From Tritrichomonas musculus (Eukaryota > Parabasalia > Tritrichomonadida > Tritrichomonadidae): 64,000 nt of DNA. The notes beneath the pieces are model-generated. The model was given only the letters and a program-made list of their open reading frames with translations, did not search any database and was not told the origin of the DNA. The DNA is taken from the NCBI GenBank assembly GCA_039105265.1, contig JAPFFF010000009.1:3286001-3350000 (forward strand), read 5' to 3'. Position 1 is the first letter of the stretch; every line of letters begins with the position of its first letter. Shown piece by piece: positions 18,509 through 28,049 of this stretch. A program made the translations under genes and the position numbers.

Positions 18509-19366
18509 CTATGACTCAAAGTAATATTTGTTGGCTGTTATATTGCAAATAAATTTATCGTGAGGTTCTCTATGCTGCAAATATTCTTTAACCGTCTTTT
18601 TGATATTTAGATTGTTATTCGTTTGTTGAAGCAATGATGTAAAATCTTCTTCGGAATATCCACTATAACATATCAAATCTGTAGCCAATCTCTTTGCGTT
18701 TATGTGGACGAATCGAATTGTTTGAATAGCCATAATACAAGTAATATTATAGTGTCTCGTTTTGGTCAGTAGTCTTAAGAATTCAGTATTGTTATGTGTT
18801 AATAAATCACTTCCTGCGCAGTCATCTAATATTATCAGTGTGTTGTATGGATATGATGAGGTTTGATATTTTACTAACTTGTTTGCTATATATACTATTC
18901 TATCATCTATTTCTTGAAGAGAGTGCTTATTTATTAGTCTCTGCATTTCTTCATTTGTCTCTTTCATCCTTGATAGAACATGCTTTACCATTGCATAATA
19001 TTTTATCTTTCTCTTTAGATGCTTTTTTAGGTAATCCATTAATTCTGCTTCGTTAAGATATACAATTGGTGTCTTTACATTTTTACTCATCGCTTCTGCA
19101 GTTTTGTCTGCTTTTCCTGATGTTGAACAGAATATTATCTTCTGGTAGTAGGGATGCTTAAATAATCTCTCTGTTATCATAATGTGTTTCCATATCCAAT
19201 AACTCTTTCCTGCACCTGGTTTGCCTATGAGAAAAATTATTCCATTAGTGCTAAATGGATAGGAAGGATGTAATGGTTTCATCAACGCGCCCTCTATTTC
19301 TTTTTGGTTTTTCTTCATTGTCTTTTGGATTAGTGATTCCACTTCTTTCATTATTTGTTTAGACAT
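18509..19366 (-). CDS. Genome-packaging ATPase, FtsK/HerA type (element A)
   Basis: A 285-aa ATPase. The Walker A motif GKPGAGKS is at residues 48-55, preceded by a hydrophobic strand, and the Walker B motif LIILDDCAGSD is near 177. LLTKTRHYNITCIMAIQTIRFVH corresponds to the sensor/arginine region of the A32-like packaging ATPases of Polintons and nucleocytoplasmic large DNA viruses. It is strongly similar to 32209-33075 of element B. It would pump the element DNA into the capsid. It is spaced 10 bp from the integrase gene on the same strand, with the start in TAAATG. Confidence 0.93.
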   Translation of the reverse strand: MSKQIMKEVESLIQKTMKKNQKEIEGALMKPLHPSYPFSTNGIIFLIGKPGAGKSYWIWKHIMITERLFKHPYYQKIIFCSTSGKADKTAEAMSKNVKTPIVYLNEAELMDYLKKHLKRKIKYYAMVKHVLSRMKETNEEMQRLINKHSLQEIDDRIVYIANKLVKYQTSSYPYNTLIILDDCAGSDLLTHNNTEFLRLLTKTRHYNITCIMAIQTIRFVHINAKRLATDLICYSGYSEEDFTSLLQQTNNNLNIKKTVKEYLQHREPHDKFICNITANKYYFES

Positions 19367-19376
19367 TTATTTGTGG

Positions 19377-20453
19377 TTAAATCCATTTGCGTATTCCATT
19401 TGGAATATTTTTTTGTTTGCTCCAGTAATCCATCTCAAGATTGGATAATTTAGTTGGTGCTCCCTCTCGTAAATTTTTAGCTGGAATTACATCTTCTGTT
19501 CCCTCGCTATATTTTATTTTATATTTATTCTTAGCTGCATCATATGATATAATTTTTTCCACTATACCTCTCTTGCCTCCCTTCAGTGTTTGGGCGATAT
19601 TTTTATTTTGAGTTTTTATTAGTCTGTATCCTGGCAGCTTGTCAATTGATTCATCTTTGGACTTAACTATAAATTGATTTCCAGCCTTGGAATCAACTAT
19701 GTATGCTTCTTTACTGACTCTATTTCTGCGCTTCGAAAATGGCTCCTTAGCTTGAATAATTCTAACTCTATCATTTGGTTTGAAGTCATAGGGATTATTT
19801 TGTGATTTGGTTTTTACATATTCTTTTTCATCTTTTTCTGTCATTTCATTTGGTATTTTATAGTCTAATGACCTGTGGGGAGAATTGTTGTATGAATCAA
19901 TTAAACCATTCATCTCTTGTTCTCCAATATATCTATTCTCACCTACCATATCTCTTATTGTTCTCATGAATCTATTTATAATGCCTAGAACATTATGGTT
20001 ATTGTCTTCTGTTGTATTGTATATTATATCATTTGATTTCATTAGCTGTAATACATCATTGGACAAATAAGCTGCATCTTGGTCTGATGTTATAGAATAG
20101 ACATCTGGTTCTTCTTCAAAAAATTTGTTAAGTGCTTTGGCTACTTCTTTTGCACCCTTCCCCTTCATTGGATAACAGTATGCTTTTCTCGTGTTAATAT
20201 TAATTAACATCAAATAATTTAATCCATCTTTTGTCTTGTCATTTATGAATGTGTCCATTTGGTATCCACCTGAATGCTTCGAATAGATGTTCATGAATTT
20301 TGCCTTTGGTACTTTAACATCATGAACCACTTTCTTTAAATAATTTAATGCTGCCTCCTCTGTGAATCCATAGCGTTTTGCAAGAGGGACAAATTTTGAT
20401 GGTGTCCGCCACGGAAATTTCTTAAATAACTCATCTATTGTCTTGTAAGTCAT
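19377..20453 (-). CDS. Retroviral-type integrase (element A)
   Basis: A 358-aa protein of the Polinton c-integrase type. An N-terminal region (FKKFPWRTPSKF) precedes the catalytic core with YQMDTFIND (first Asp near 67), YLMLININTRKAYCYPM, SITSDQDAAYL (second Asp near 139) and NNHNVLGIINRFMRTIRD. The C-terminal part, with PGYRLIKT and KYKIKYSEGTED, looks like an SH3/chromo-type beta-barrel. It joins the element ends to target DNA and makes the target duplication. Homologous to 33086-34204. It lies between the ATPase and the penton-like gene, each about 10 bp away. Confidence 0.93.
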   Translation of the reverse strand: MTYKTIDELFKKFPWRTPSKFVPLAKRYGFTEEAALNYLKKVVHDVKVPKAKFMNIYSKHSGGYQMDTFINDKTKDGLNYLMLININTRKAYCYPMKGKGAKEVAKALNKFFEEEPDVYSITSDQDAAYLSNDVLQLMKSNDIIYNTTEDNNHNVLGIINRFMRTIRDMVGENRYIGEQEMNGLIDSYNNSPHRSLDYKIPNEMTEKDEKEYVKTKSQNNPYDFKPNDRVRIIQAKEPFSKRRNRVSKEAYIVDSKAGNQFIVKSKDESIDKLPGYRLIKTQNKNIAQTLKGGKRGIVEKIISYDAAKNKYKIKYSEGTEDVIPAKNLREGAPTKLSNLEMDYWSKQKNIPNGIRKWI

Positions 20454-20463
20454 TTTAATTCAT

Positions 20464-21780
20464 TTAAATGTAAAGCATCTTCTTGTATGGCAAGAATTGC
20501 ATTTCGATTTTAAATGATTCATTATTTGGCACTATGACTGGAATGTTATTATGTCGGCCTGAATAGAATTCTATCCAAAATCTTTGGTCTGTTGAGTTCA
20601 GCTTAAAGTATTTGATAGGGTTGAAATATATCTGACTATTACCTAAATAATATTTATTTGATTGTTCTGCCATTGATGAATATACTGCACAAGAATGTCT
20701 ATCCCATGCATTTTTGAATCTTAGCTCTCTCATCCACTTGCCTTCATACCTAATGATATTTCCATCTTTATCTATGACTGGTTTGCTTAAATCCATGAAA
20801 TCCTCTGGATGGTTATTGAATGGCTCATAACCAATATTATAAACATCATCAAAATCAAATCGTCGATATGGAGATTTATTATTTGGTGGTCTAACTCTAA
20901 AGCTAATCGATAGGTCCACATAATAGTTTTTATATTTACTATCTTTGACTTGTTCACCATTAGTTGGTGAATAAAAGATTTCATAGAACATATTATTTTC
21001 ATAATCATAAAAGCCATCTGTTTGAACATCCCTTCGTCTTAAGCCAGTTTTTTCTTCATGGAATGTGGGCTTCAATTCATTTAATTTGATTTCTTCTCTA
21101 ATTTTTTCCATTTCTTTTTGAGCATTATATCTAGTGGCTATATTTATTTTATCTTCATCATTCTTTTTATCTAATTCTTTTTGTAGCTCAGCTTTAACTG
21201 TGTCATCTTTCTCATTAAATATTTTATTTGTGAGGTCTTCTATTTCTTTTTGCAAATTTTGATATTCTGTAATTAAATTAGAATATTTGGTACTTAATTT
21301 TAGTTCTTGGTTATCTAAATTGAAATTGTGGTCTTTATTGATTTTATCTGCTTCAATATTAAACTCAACAAATTTGGCTTCAATAGCAGATTGTATATCA
21401 TTCCACACCTCACTAAAATCATTTTCACGATTCAACCACGAGTTTATACTGATAAATACTTCACTCTTATGGTCATCTTCAAGATACTTCCATAATTGTT
21501 CATATGAAAATAGGGGATTATCGTGCTTAAGTTTATCATATTCGTCTCGTCTATATTTTCTTACTCCAAGAGTAAATTCTATCTTTCTACTTCTGGCTAA
21601 CATAAAAATATTTCTCACCCCAATAATTGATTCCCCTCTATTTGATGTACACCATTCTTGCGGGAAATTAAAGTAATATCTGTTTGGTTTGCTAGGGTCT
21701 TGTTCTCCATCTTCTAAAAAGTAGGCATATTCAATGGCAATCGGTGTTTGCTCTTCAGCTGGATTTAGCGTCGGGTACAT
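20464..21780 (-). CDS. Penton-like minor capsid protein (element A)
   Basis: A 438-aa protein homologous at both ends to 34211-35212 of element B. Shared parts are AYFLEDGEQDxxKxNRYYFNFPxEW, NRGESIIGV, later a QTDGxYD segment, the RELxFxNAWDRxSCxxYSSxxEQ region and the C-terminal YFKLNSxDQxFWIxFYSxxHNxxP with NxSFxIEMQFLxYxKM. This fits the single jelly-roll minor capsid protein that forms the pentons. Residues about 155-225 are an added coiled coil with Glu/Lys/Asn-rich heptads, missing from the B protein. It is the last gene before the right end of element A. Confidence 0.8.
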   Translation of the reverse strand: MYPTLNPAEEQTPIAIEYAYFLEDGEQDPSKPNRYYFNFPQEWCTSNRGESIIGVRNIFMLARSRKIEFTLGVRKYRRDEYDKLKHDNPLFSYEQLWKYLEDDHKSEVFISINSWLNRENDFSEVWNDIQSAIEAKFVEFNIEADKINKDHNFNLDNQELKLSTKYSNLITEYQNLQKEIEDLTNKIFNEKDDTVKAELQKELDKKNDEDKINIATRYNAQKEMEKIREEIKLNELKPTFHEEKTGLRRRDVQTDGFYDYENNMFYEIFYSPTNGEQVKDSKYKNYYVDLSISFRVRPPNNKSPYRRFDFDDVYNIGYEPFNNHPEDFMDLSKPVIDKDGNIIRYEGKWMRELRFKNAWDRHSCAVYSSMAEQSNKYYLGNSQIYFNPIKYFKLNSTDQRFWIEFYSGRHNNIPVIVPNNESFKIEMQFLPYKKMLYI

Positions 21781-22080
21781 TTCAATCGTGGTAAATCACT
21801 TCGTGCTTTAGAGCTTTCGCAAAAATATTTTTTTGTGGTCATTAATGACAAATGGAGGGATTTTTTACACGGGACGTTAAAAAATCACGCCATTTACATA
21901 TACTACTTTTTGAATAGAGAACTTTTTGAATAGAGAACTTTTTGAATACGTGAACGATAGAACTTTTTGAATAGAGAACTTTTTGAATGGGGTCCAGGGG
22001 CGGGAGCCCTTGGAGTAGTCTCGAGCGTAGCGAAGAGGGTAGGCTGTGTAATTAGACACGGCCTACCGTTAACTACTACT
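21781..22080. repeat. Right terminal region of element A (probable inverted repeat)
   Basis: No gene. It holds five copies of the 16-bp unit ACTTTTTGAATAGAGA (21904-21989), a hairpin TCCAGGGGC-ggga-GCCCTTGGA (21993-22014), the stretch CTCGAGCGTAGCGAAG and a terminal hairpin at 22039-22066. The inward-read end AGTAGTAGTTAACGG begins at 22080. The AGCGTAGCG string also occurs near the end of element B. The partner repeat lies outside the window. Confidence 0.75.
22039..22066. repeat. Terminal hairpin of element A
   Basis: GTAGGCTGTGT-aattag-ACACGGCCTAC pairs at ten of eleven positions, with the odd one a possible G-T pair, and extends one more pair outward (22038/22067). It lies 14 bases from the element end. 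Confidence 0.8.
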
Positions 22081-25024
22081 GACACATATTTTTACCAATA
22101 AGAGGTTGATGATACTTGAACTGGAATAAGTCAGCTATCTTTGGCACGTCATTTTCCATAACGTGACAAGAATCTGTGTCTTGGTAGTAGATAGGTATAC
22201 CTGCTTGTTCAGCTGTAGCCATAACCCTGTTCATTAAGTGCTTACTCCAAGAGAGAACGCTTGCACCAAATTGAGGTAGGTTGAAATGGTCATTAATTGG
22301 TTTCAACTTCTTGACATAGCACTTATCAATATTAACATCTTCAACAACCTCCTTGACAAAGTTGTAGTTCCGCCAGAGATACTTGTATAGTTGGCTTTTT
22401 GGTACTGTCTTTGTTTCAGTCTTAGTTGCTTTTAATATTGACTTGCCATATATGGAGTTGAGGAGGAGCTTTATTGTTTGTTCAAGAGGGTTCTTTTGCT
22501 TTTTATAACTTGCCCTGAGATTAAAGAGCTTCTCAATGAACTCATTGATTTTCTTGTTAAATCCTTCATCAAAGTAATAGCCACGTATTAACTCATATTC
22601 AACATCATAAAATTCGAACAAGTCCATAAGACCTACTTTATCGATATAATAATGGTCAACAAGGAAATTGCCGAATATTTTACTACCTGTTTCATTCCTT
22701 GTAAATACTTGTCCAAATTTATATGGCTCTTTTGATTTACATTCGAGTTTCTTGATGTTGACTTCGATAAAGAATGTATCATATTGCATAAGTTGTTCAT
22801 GGGTAGTACCTTGTGGTATTACTTTAGGTCTTCCTTTTGGTATACCATCCATGACATACATTGCAGATGGATATAAGCTAACTGCATCAAAGTCTTGTAT
22901 CCTTCCTTCGATGTATTGCTTTTCATTACCTGCTGTCATTGTTCGTCCACCTGAAACACATCGTTGAATGAAGTCTTGACACTTACCTGATAATTCATAA
23001 CATCCATCAAAACAACCATATTTTTTTGCAAAGCAATATCCAATAGCACTGATAGATATAAAATCATGAACACCATACATATCTGTCTTTGTTTCTTTAA
23101 AGACTTCTCCGAGGTCTCTATTAAATTTTTCCATTCCCTTCATCAAAACAATACAATCCTTGAAACAATAGAAGATGGCATATTTAATGATGTCGATTTT
23201 GCCATCATTATAACAATTTGCTATTTTTGCATTTTCGATAATCTGCTTGCAGTTTGCATCAAGTTGTTCTTTCGATAACTTGTCTTGGTTTTCATCGATG
23301 TATTGCTGTTGGAACTCAGTAGCATCAACAATTCTTCTTTGTATGTTCTCTTGTGTATATAGCTTATATGCCATGACTTCCTTGTGAACATTGAGGTTGA
23401 ACATTGTAGCAAATTTACTTAATGCTTGTGGTATTATACTGTATGAGTTCCTGAATGTTAATCTTTTTTTGACTTTCCTTGTACCTTCTTCGAATAATGT
23501 CATGATGATTTGAAGTACAGTACCACTTCGTTCTGTTATCTGTGTATCCCATCCAGGTGTGTTAATGAAAAAGCATGCATCATACTTGAGGTTGTGAAAA
23601 TATGTTAATGAACCACTCCATAAATAATTCAAGAGCTTCTGTCCACAATCTTCACCTTGAATAGATATTTTATGTATGTTGGCACCATCTCGAAAGATAG
23701 TACAATTGAGATATGGTATATGTGGACTGACTGTAGAGTTTGTTTCGAAGTCGCTATAATAAATCCTTGACCATGTATTTTGTTTCTTCTTGTTATTATC
23801 AATGAGTCTTGTACATTGTTCTGCATTATATTCGAGACTTGTATAATCTTTCACATGGTCATATTCAGTTGTGTTGATGATATCCAATTCACATGCTTTG
23901 ATTTCTTCGAATAGATGTAGTTCAAACATCTTTTGGAAAAAGGTTATTGGTTTGGTTCCTTCATGATTATAGTCTTTGACAGTCTTTCCATTATCATGCA
24001 ATCTTTGTATCTTACATCTTTTTTCAAAAGGCATATGTGCAAATGTTTTATCAAGTTCTTCATAGTGTTGAAGGTAGAATAATGTACAAGGTATTTTCCT
24101 GTTGAGCATATAATGGTCTTTGAACAATATCAGGTTAACTTCTCTTTTATAATCAACAGACCATTTTTTCTTTTTGGTGTTGATTCTTGTTTCATACTTG
24201 TATTTATCAGGTTGTTCAACAACTCTAATGATGCTAAAATTGCACTTGAACTTTTGAGCAACATCAATTATCTTGTTATTAGGTATGGTTCTTGTTTGAA
24301 CAAAAAATCGTAAGTCATCTATTTCATCATCAGTGAACACACCTGATTGTATACAAGCATATACAAAACAATTATCTCTGTAGTTCTCTTTCCTTACTTC
24401 ATGAAAGATTTGGTATGCTGATAGGTCTATTGGAGAACGATTGATGTATGGAAAAAAACTTCCTTCTGGTGTATTTCGATAGTCTTCATCAATTTCGACT
24501 TCATCATCATAGATTTCATGAGTATCCATATCTTGCATCTTGGTTCTAAAATGAACACCATCATTTGTTTTATTCATGTCAATAAATTGTACCTCATATC
24601 GAACAGGAATGAACATGTTTGAGATGTATGGATTTGTATCTGATTGGTCTTCACTTAAATCAAGTTCTCCTGTTATATGTCCGAGTGTACTTTCGATGTT
24701 GTGCTTATCACTGAGTGTGAAGTACTTGTGAGTTCCATCAAGTGCTATTGCTTTTACAATAGGTCTTCCAGCATGTTTCATTTTATAAATCTGTCTAAGT
24801 GCTTCAGTAAACGCATACCTCTTATCTTCATCTTGGTTGATGTCTGTTGCAAAACCAATACCTTGTCCTGCTGGAATCATGAGCTTCCTCATTTCTTCTT
24901 TAAACTTGTCGTTCTTTTTATATTGTTTAGCACGTCGATTATATTCACGACGAAACTGTGATTTGGTATCAGCATAGACATCTCCAATAGCATCTAAAAA
25001 ATCATCTTCAATGTCCTTGTTCAT
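22081..25024 (-). CDS. Protein-primed DNA polymerase B of element B, interrupted by element A
   Basis: Homologous to 8308-11508. The start MNKDIEDDF (25024) is preferred over an upstream Phe-rich leader. NCFVYACIQSG lies near residue 216, exonuclease motifs YSDFETNST (421) and YFHNLKYDACFF (472) follow, and polymerase motifs DAVSLYPSAM (716), NSIYGKS (857) and YYQDTDSCHV (950) are all visible. The coding region stops where element A begins, so this is a gene cut by insertion of another element. Codon usage is less AT-biased (more TTC, AAG, GAC) than in neighbouring genes such as the capsid gene. Confidence 0.93.
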
Positions 25025-25092
25025 GTTTAACACAAAATAAAAGTGAAACGATAAAAATAAAAACAAAAGAAAAAAGTTAAAAAATTAATTGT

Positions 25093-26445
25093 TTATTGAG
25101 GATATCCATTATCATCATCATCTAGATGTGGAAAATTATATTGGAATTCATTTCCTTTCGACTTCATATCAGATTTTTGTTGATATTGGTTCTTTATCAT
25201 ACCTTCATTGAAGGTTTTGATGTTCTTCATCACTTGTTTCGGTGATTGCCTCCTGTCTTTTTTAACGAAGTCGCATGAATTGTCCAACTTCTCTTTCTCT
25301 TCTGGTGATAAGTATGGTCGAAGATGATAAATGCAATTGGACAACTTCCATCCATATGTCTTGAACAATGATGTTTGTTCAGCTGTAGAAGTCTGGGGAA
25401 TGGTGTCAAACATGTATCGAAGATGGTCTAGTTCGTTGTCCATCAATTGAGTTCTTACATACTTCTCTGCAAATGAATCAGTTGTTGGAGGACCAGCTTG
25501 TTGAGCATTTTTGAGATTCGCCACGTCCTTCTTGAGGTCGTGAATTTTGTTAATGTACTTCGCCACCTTTTTTGGAGCAAGTTCCAATTTCATCAGCTCG
25601 AGTGCGTATTTGTCGTTATCATCAATGTCTTTCCTGAGTTCTTCAGCATTGTGATTTATGTCTTGAATGTGAAATTCTACACCAGTCATTTTCTCCTCCA
25701 ACTTCGTTAATCGGTCTTTCAAGTTTTCATTTTCTTCTATTAATCGTTCCATTTCATCTCGAAAGTCGAATGGACGAACATTATCCTCCTTATAATCACT
25801 ATTGGATTTCATTTCATGAACACTTTTCGGTGGCTTGTATGGTTCTTTGCGAGCTGGTGATGGTTCTTCAACAACATCTTCGATTTTTGTTTCTTCCTTC
25901 GGATTGGTACTTGTCTTCTGCGGTTCTGTAAATCCAGATGGTCTGGATATAGGACCAAGTCTTGGAGGTGGTGGTGGTATTTTTGGTAATGTATTTGGTG
26001 TAGGAGGAAGGAGTGGATGATATCGAGGTGGTGGAAATACTTTACTCGAAAATGGCACGTACTGCTGCTTCTTCCTTCTTGCATCGTCTTCTTGCTTCAA
26101 TCTTGCTAATGCTTCTTCTTCTTCTTGTTGCTGCTTCTTCCTTCTTGTTGCTGCTTCTTCTTCTTGTTGCTGCTTCTTCCTTTCTTCTTCTTCTTCTTGT
26201 TGCTGCTTCTTCCTTTCTTCTTCTTCTTGTTGCTGCTTCTTCTTCCTTCTTGCTTCATCTTCTTCTTGCTGCTTCTTTAATCTAGCTGCTTCTTCTTGCT
26301 GCTTCATGATGTACTGCTTCATTGATTCGAGTTGTTCTGGGGTCATGTTCTTGAACCAATCGTCTGCGGGTGGAGCTTGTTGACCCAATTGCTCGATCGA
26401 GTCAAATAGACTAACATCGCTATCTGAGCTATACTGGAAGGACAT
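25093..26445 (-). CDS. Coiled-coil protein with Gln/Lys/Glu repeats (about 450 aa)
   Basis: The start MSFQYSSDSDVSLF (26445) is chosen over an upstream methionine with a hydrophobic leader. Residues about 45-125 are low-complexity runs of KKQQQEEEER built from a GCT/TCT-rich trinucleotide tract. A proline-rich linker (about 130-200, with PPPPP and PSPARK) follows, then a long heptad coiled coil (about 225-320, ENENLKDRLTKLEEKM) and a helical C-terminal domain. Family unknown; scaffold or virion-core role is possible. No homologue is seen in element A within the window. It ends about 70 bp from the polymerase start on the same strand. Confidence 0.7.
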   Translation of the reverse strand: MSFQYSSDSDVSLFDSIEQLGQQAPPADDWFKNMTPEQLESMKQYIMKQQEEAARLKKQQEEDEARRKKKQQQEEEERKKQQQEEEEERKKQQQEEEAATRRKKQQQEEEEALARLKQEDDARRKKQQYVPFSSKVFPPPRYHPLLPPTPNTLPKIPPPPPRLGPISRPSGFTEPQKTSTNPKEETKIEDVVEEPSPARKEPYKPPKSVHEMKSNSDYKEDNVRPFDFRDEMERLIEENENLKDRLTKLEEKMTGVEFHIQDINHNAEELRKDIDDNDKYALELMKLELAPKKVAKYINKIHDLKKDVANLKNAQQAGPPTTDSFAEKYVRTQLMDNELDHLRYMFDTIPQTSTAEQTSLFKTYGWKLSNCIYHLRPYLSPEEKEKLDNSCDFVKKDRRQSPKQVMKNIKTFNEGMIKNQYQQKSDMKSKGNEFQYNFPHLDDDDNGYPQ

Positions 26446-26637
26446 TACAAGTATAAAAATGATTAATTTTCTTGTTGATATCACTAAATTTTAAATTTCG
26501 TAGAAAAACTCGAAGGTGGATATTTTTCTTTGAAAAAGTTATTTACACTATAAAAATTCAAAAATTGAATAATAAAAAAATAAAATATATTGAAATTTTA
26601 AAAAAATATATTTATTAATATCACTATTATTTTATTA

Positions 26638-27063
26638 ATGATGAATGAAGAAGAAGATAAAATAGAAGATATTTTACAAAAACAAACACCTCCTAAAGGT
26701 TGTGATTCATTCGACTACAAAATAAATATAAACATGTCGAAAAAAATATCTCAACTAAAAGTTGAAGATGATACATCAAATTTAAGAACGATGTGTGAAA
26801 ATTATGCTCATGCTCTTGAAAATGATGCACATCGACTTCGAGCAAAACAAAAAAAGAGGTATGATGAATGGTTTGACAGCCTCGAAAAAGAATGTTATCC
26901 TGCAAGAGACATTGTTAACTTGTACAACATGTTCTTTGGTCATGAACTATCTATTACTCGACTTGGTTTCGGGCATCTCGATGGAACAAAGAGACACTTT
27001 ACACATAAGAAAGTGAAAAGAAACAAGAAGTTCATCACAATGTACTACAAGAAAAATGAATAA
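26638..27063 (+). CDS. Unknown element B protein (141 aa)
   Basis: Rightward gene, divergent from the coiled-coil gene with about 190 bp of very AT-rich sequence between them. The N-terminus is acidic (MMNEEEDKIEDI), the middle helical with ENYAHALENDAHRLRAKQKKRYDEWF, and the C-terminal LTRLGFGHLDGTKRHFTHKKVKRNKK strongly basic. It may be a nucleic-acid binding protein. No recognised family and no copy in element A. A tandem-repeat array starts directly after its stop codon. Confidence 0.6.
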   Translation: MMNEEEDKIEDILQKQTPPKGCDSFDYKININMSKKISQLKVEDDTSNLRTMCENYAHALENDAHRLRAKQKKRYDEWFDSLEKECYPARDIVNLYNMFFGHELSITRLGFGHLDGTKRHFTHKKVKRNKKFITMYYKKNE

Positions 27064-27069
27064 CTAAAA

Positions 27070-27510
27070 ATTTTTTAACTACTTGTTTTTTTTCGAGGTA
27101 CTTGTTTTTTTCGAGGTACTTGTTTTTTTTTTAACTACTTGTTTTTTTCGAGGTACTTGTTTTTTTTTTTAGCTACTTGTTTTTTTCGAGGTACTTGTTT
27201 TTTTTTAGCTACTTGTTTTTTTTTTAGGTACTTGTTTTTTTTCGAGGTACTTGTTTTTTTTTAGCTACTTGTTTTTTTCGAGGTACTTGTTTTTTTTTTA
27301 GCTACTTGTTTTTTTTTTAGGTACTTGTTTTTTTTTTCGAGGTACTTGTTTTTTTTTTTAGCTACTTGTTTTTTTCGAGGTACTTGTTTTTTTTTAGCTA
27401 CTTGTTTTTTTTTTAGGTACTTGTTTTTTTTCGAGGTACTTGTTTTTTTTTAGCTACTTGTTTTTTTCGAGGTACTTGTTTTTTTTTTTTTTTTTTTTTT
27501 AGCTACTTGT
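27070..27510. repeat. T-rich tandem array of two alternating units
   Basis: About two dozen units of 15-20 bp share the core TACTTG followed by a T tract of 6-9 bases. Two versions interchange: cGAGGTACTTG and AGCTACTTG (with a rarer AGGTACTTG). The tract ends in an uninterrupted T run of more than 20 bases before the next array. Confidence 0.9.
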
Positions 27511-27518
27511 TTTTCCTC

Positions 27519-27746
27519 ATAAGCTACCTTTTTCCTCATAAGCTACCTTTTTCCTCATAAGCTACCTTTTTCCTCATAAGCTACCTTTTTCCTCATAAGC
27601 TACCTTTTTCCTCATAAGCTACCTTTTTCCTCATAAGCTACCTTTTTCCTCATAAGCTACCTTTTTCCTCATAAGCTACCTTTTTCCTCATAAGCTACCT
27701 TTTTCCTCATAAGCTACCTTTTTCCTCATAAGCTACCTTTTTCCTC
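27519..27746. repeat. 19-bp perfect tandem array, 12 copies
   Basis: The unit ATAAGCTACCTTTTTCCTC is repeated twelve times with no visible mismatch. The last copy overlaps the 3' end of the leftward gene 27726-27992, whose final codons (EEKGSL) are the reverse complement of the unit, so the array seems to have grown outward from the gene end. Perfect identity implies recent expansion. Confidence 0.95.
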
Positions 27747-27992
27747 ATGTGATACCTCTTTATTTTCATATTCTTTTATTTTTTCCTTCATACTTTGTAC
27801 TTCTTTTTTCTTTCTTTCACGATATGCCTTTTGTTGTTTCTTACGTGCTTCATTTCTTTCTTCAACTGTTGCATATTTTGGTTTCCTTCCTCTTTTTTCG
27901 ACACTCTGAAGATTCTCTTTGCTTTTCGACTTCTTGAGTTTTTTGATAATGGCTGTTTCTTTGAACTCACCTAAATCTAAATTTTGGCTCAT
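27726..27992 (-). CDS. Small basic protein with RGRK motif (88 aa)
   Basis: Homologue of 12462-12770 in element A: MSQNLDLGEFKETAIIKKL, then KSKSKENL, KRGRKPKY, and EERNEARKKQQKAYRERKKKE. An AT-hook-like motif followed by a basic helix and short coil suggests DNA binding. The linker between the N-terminal part and the AT hook is shorter than in A. The C-terminal residues are encoded by the first unit of the 19-bp array, so array growth may have replaced the original end. Confidence 0.7.
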   Translation of the reverse strand: MSQNLDLGEFKETAIIKKLKKSKSKENLQSVEKRGRKPKYATVEERNEARKKQQKAYRERKKKEVQSMKEKIKEYENKEVSHEEKGSL

Positions 27993-28049
27993 GATTTCAT
28001 TGGAGATAAAAAATTGAATTATTTTTTCAAAATCACTTCATTTTTTAAA

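Larger units (their letters stand above)
1..22080. mobile_element. Polinton/Maverick element A (left end outside window)
   Basis: The block holds the diagnostic Polinton set: protein-primed family B DNA polymerase, retroviral-type integrase, FtsK/HerA-type packaging ATPase, double-jelly-roll major capsid protein and a penton-like minor capsid protein. It adds HNH and GIY-YIG type nucleases and a very large fibre-like protein. The right end is placed at 22080, where the inward-read terminus begins AGTAGTAGTTAACGG, resembling the AGTAGTATATACGAG end of element B. The left end is not in the window, so A exceeds 22 kb, large for the family. Almost all frames are open; about one break is visible. 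It lies inside the polymerase gene of element B, so it is the younger of the two. No adenain-type protease is seen in the part inside the window. Confidence 0.93.

Noticed and set aside
21877-22085. Two overlapping 60-codon open stretches in the terminal region of element A
   Set aside because: They are produced by the 16-bp tandem units (a multiple of three is not needed for short open runs) and encode repetitive KFSIQKV-type peptides.
26013-26285. Leu/Ala-rich rightward frame of 90 codons
   Set aside because: It is the antisense reading of the trinucleotide tract that encodes the Gln/Lys/Glu repeats.
27070-27746. Possible CRISPR array from regularly repeated units
   Set aside because: Units are head-to-tail without unique spacers, the T tracts vary in length, no cas genes exist, and the host is eukaryotic.
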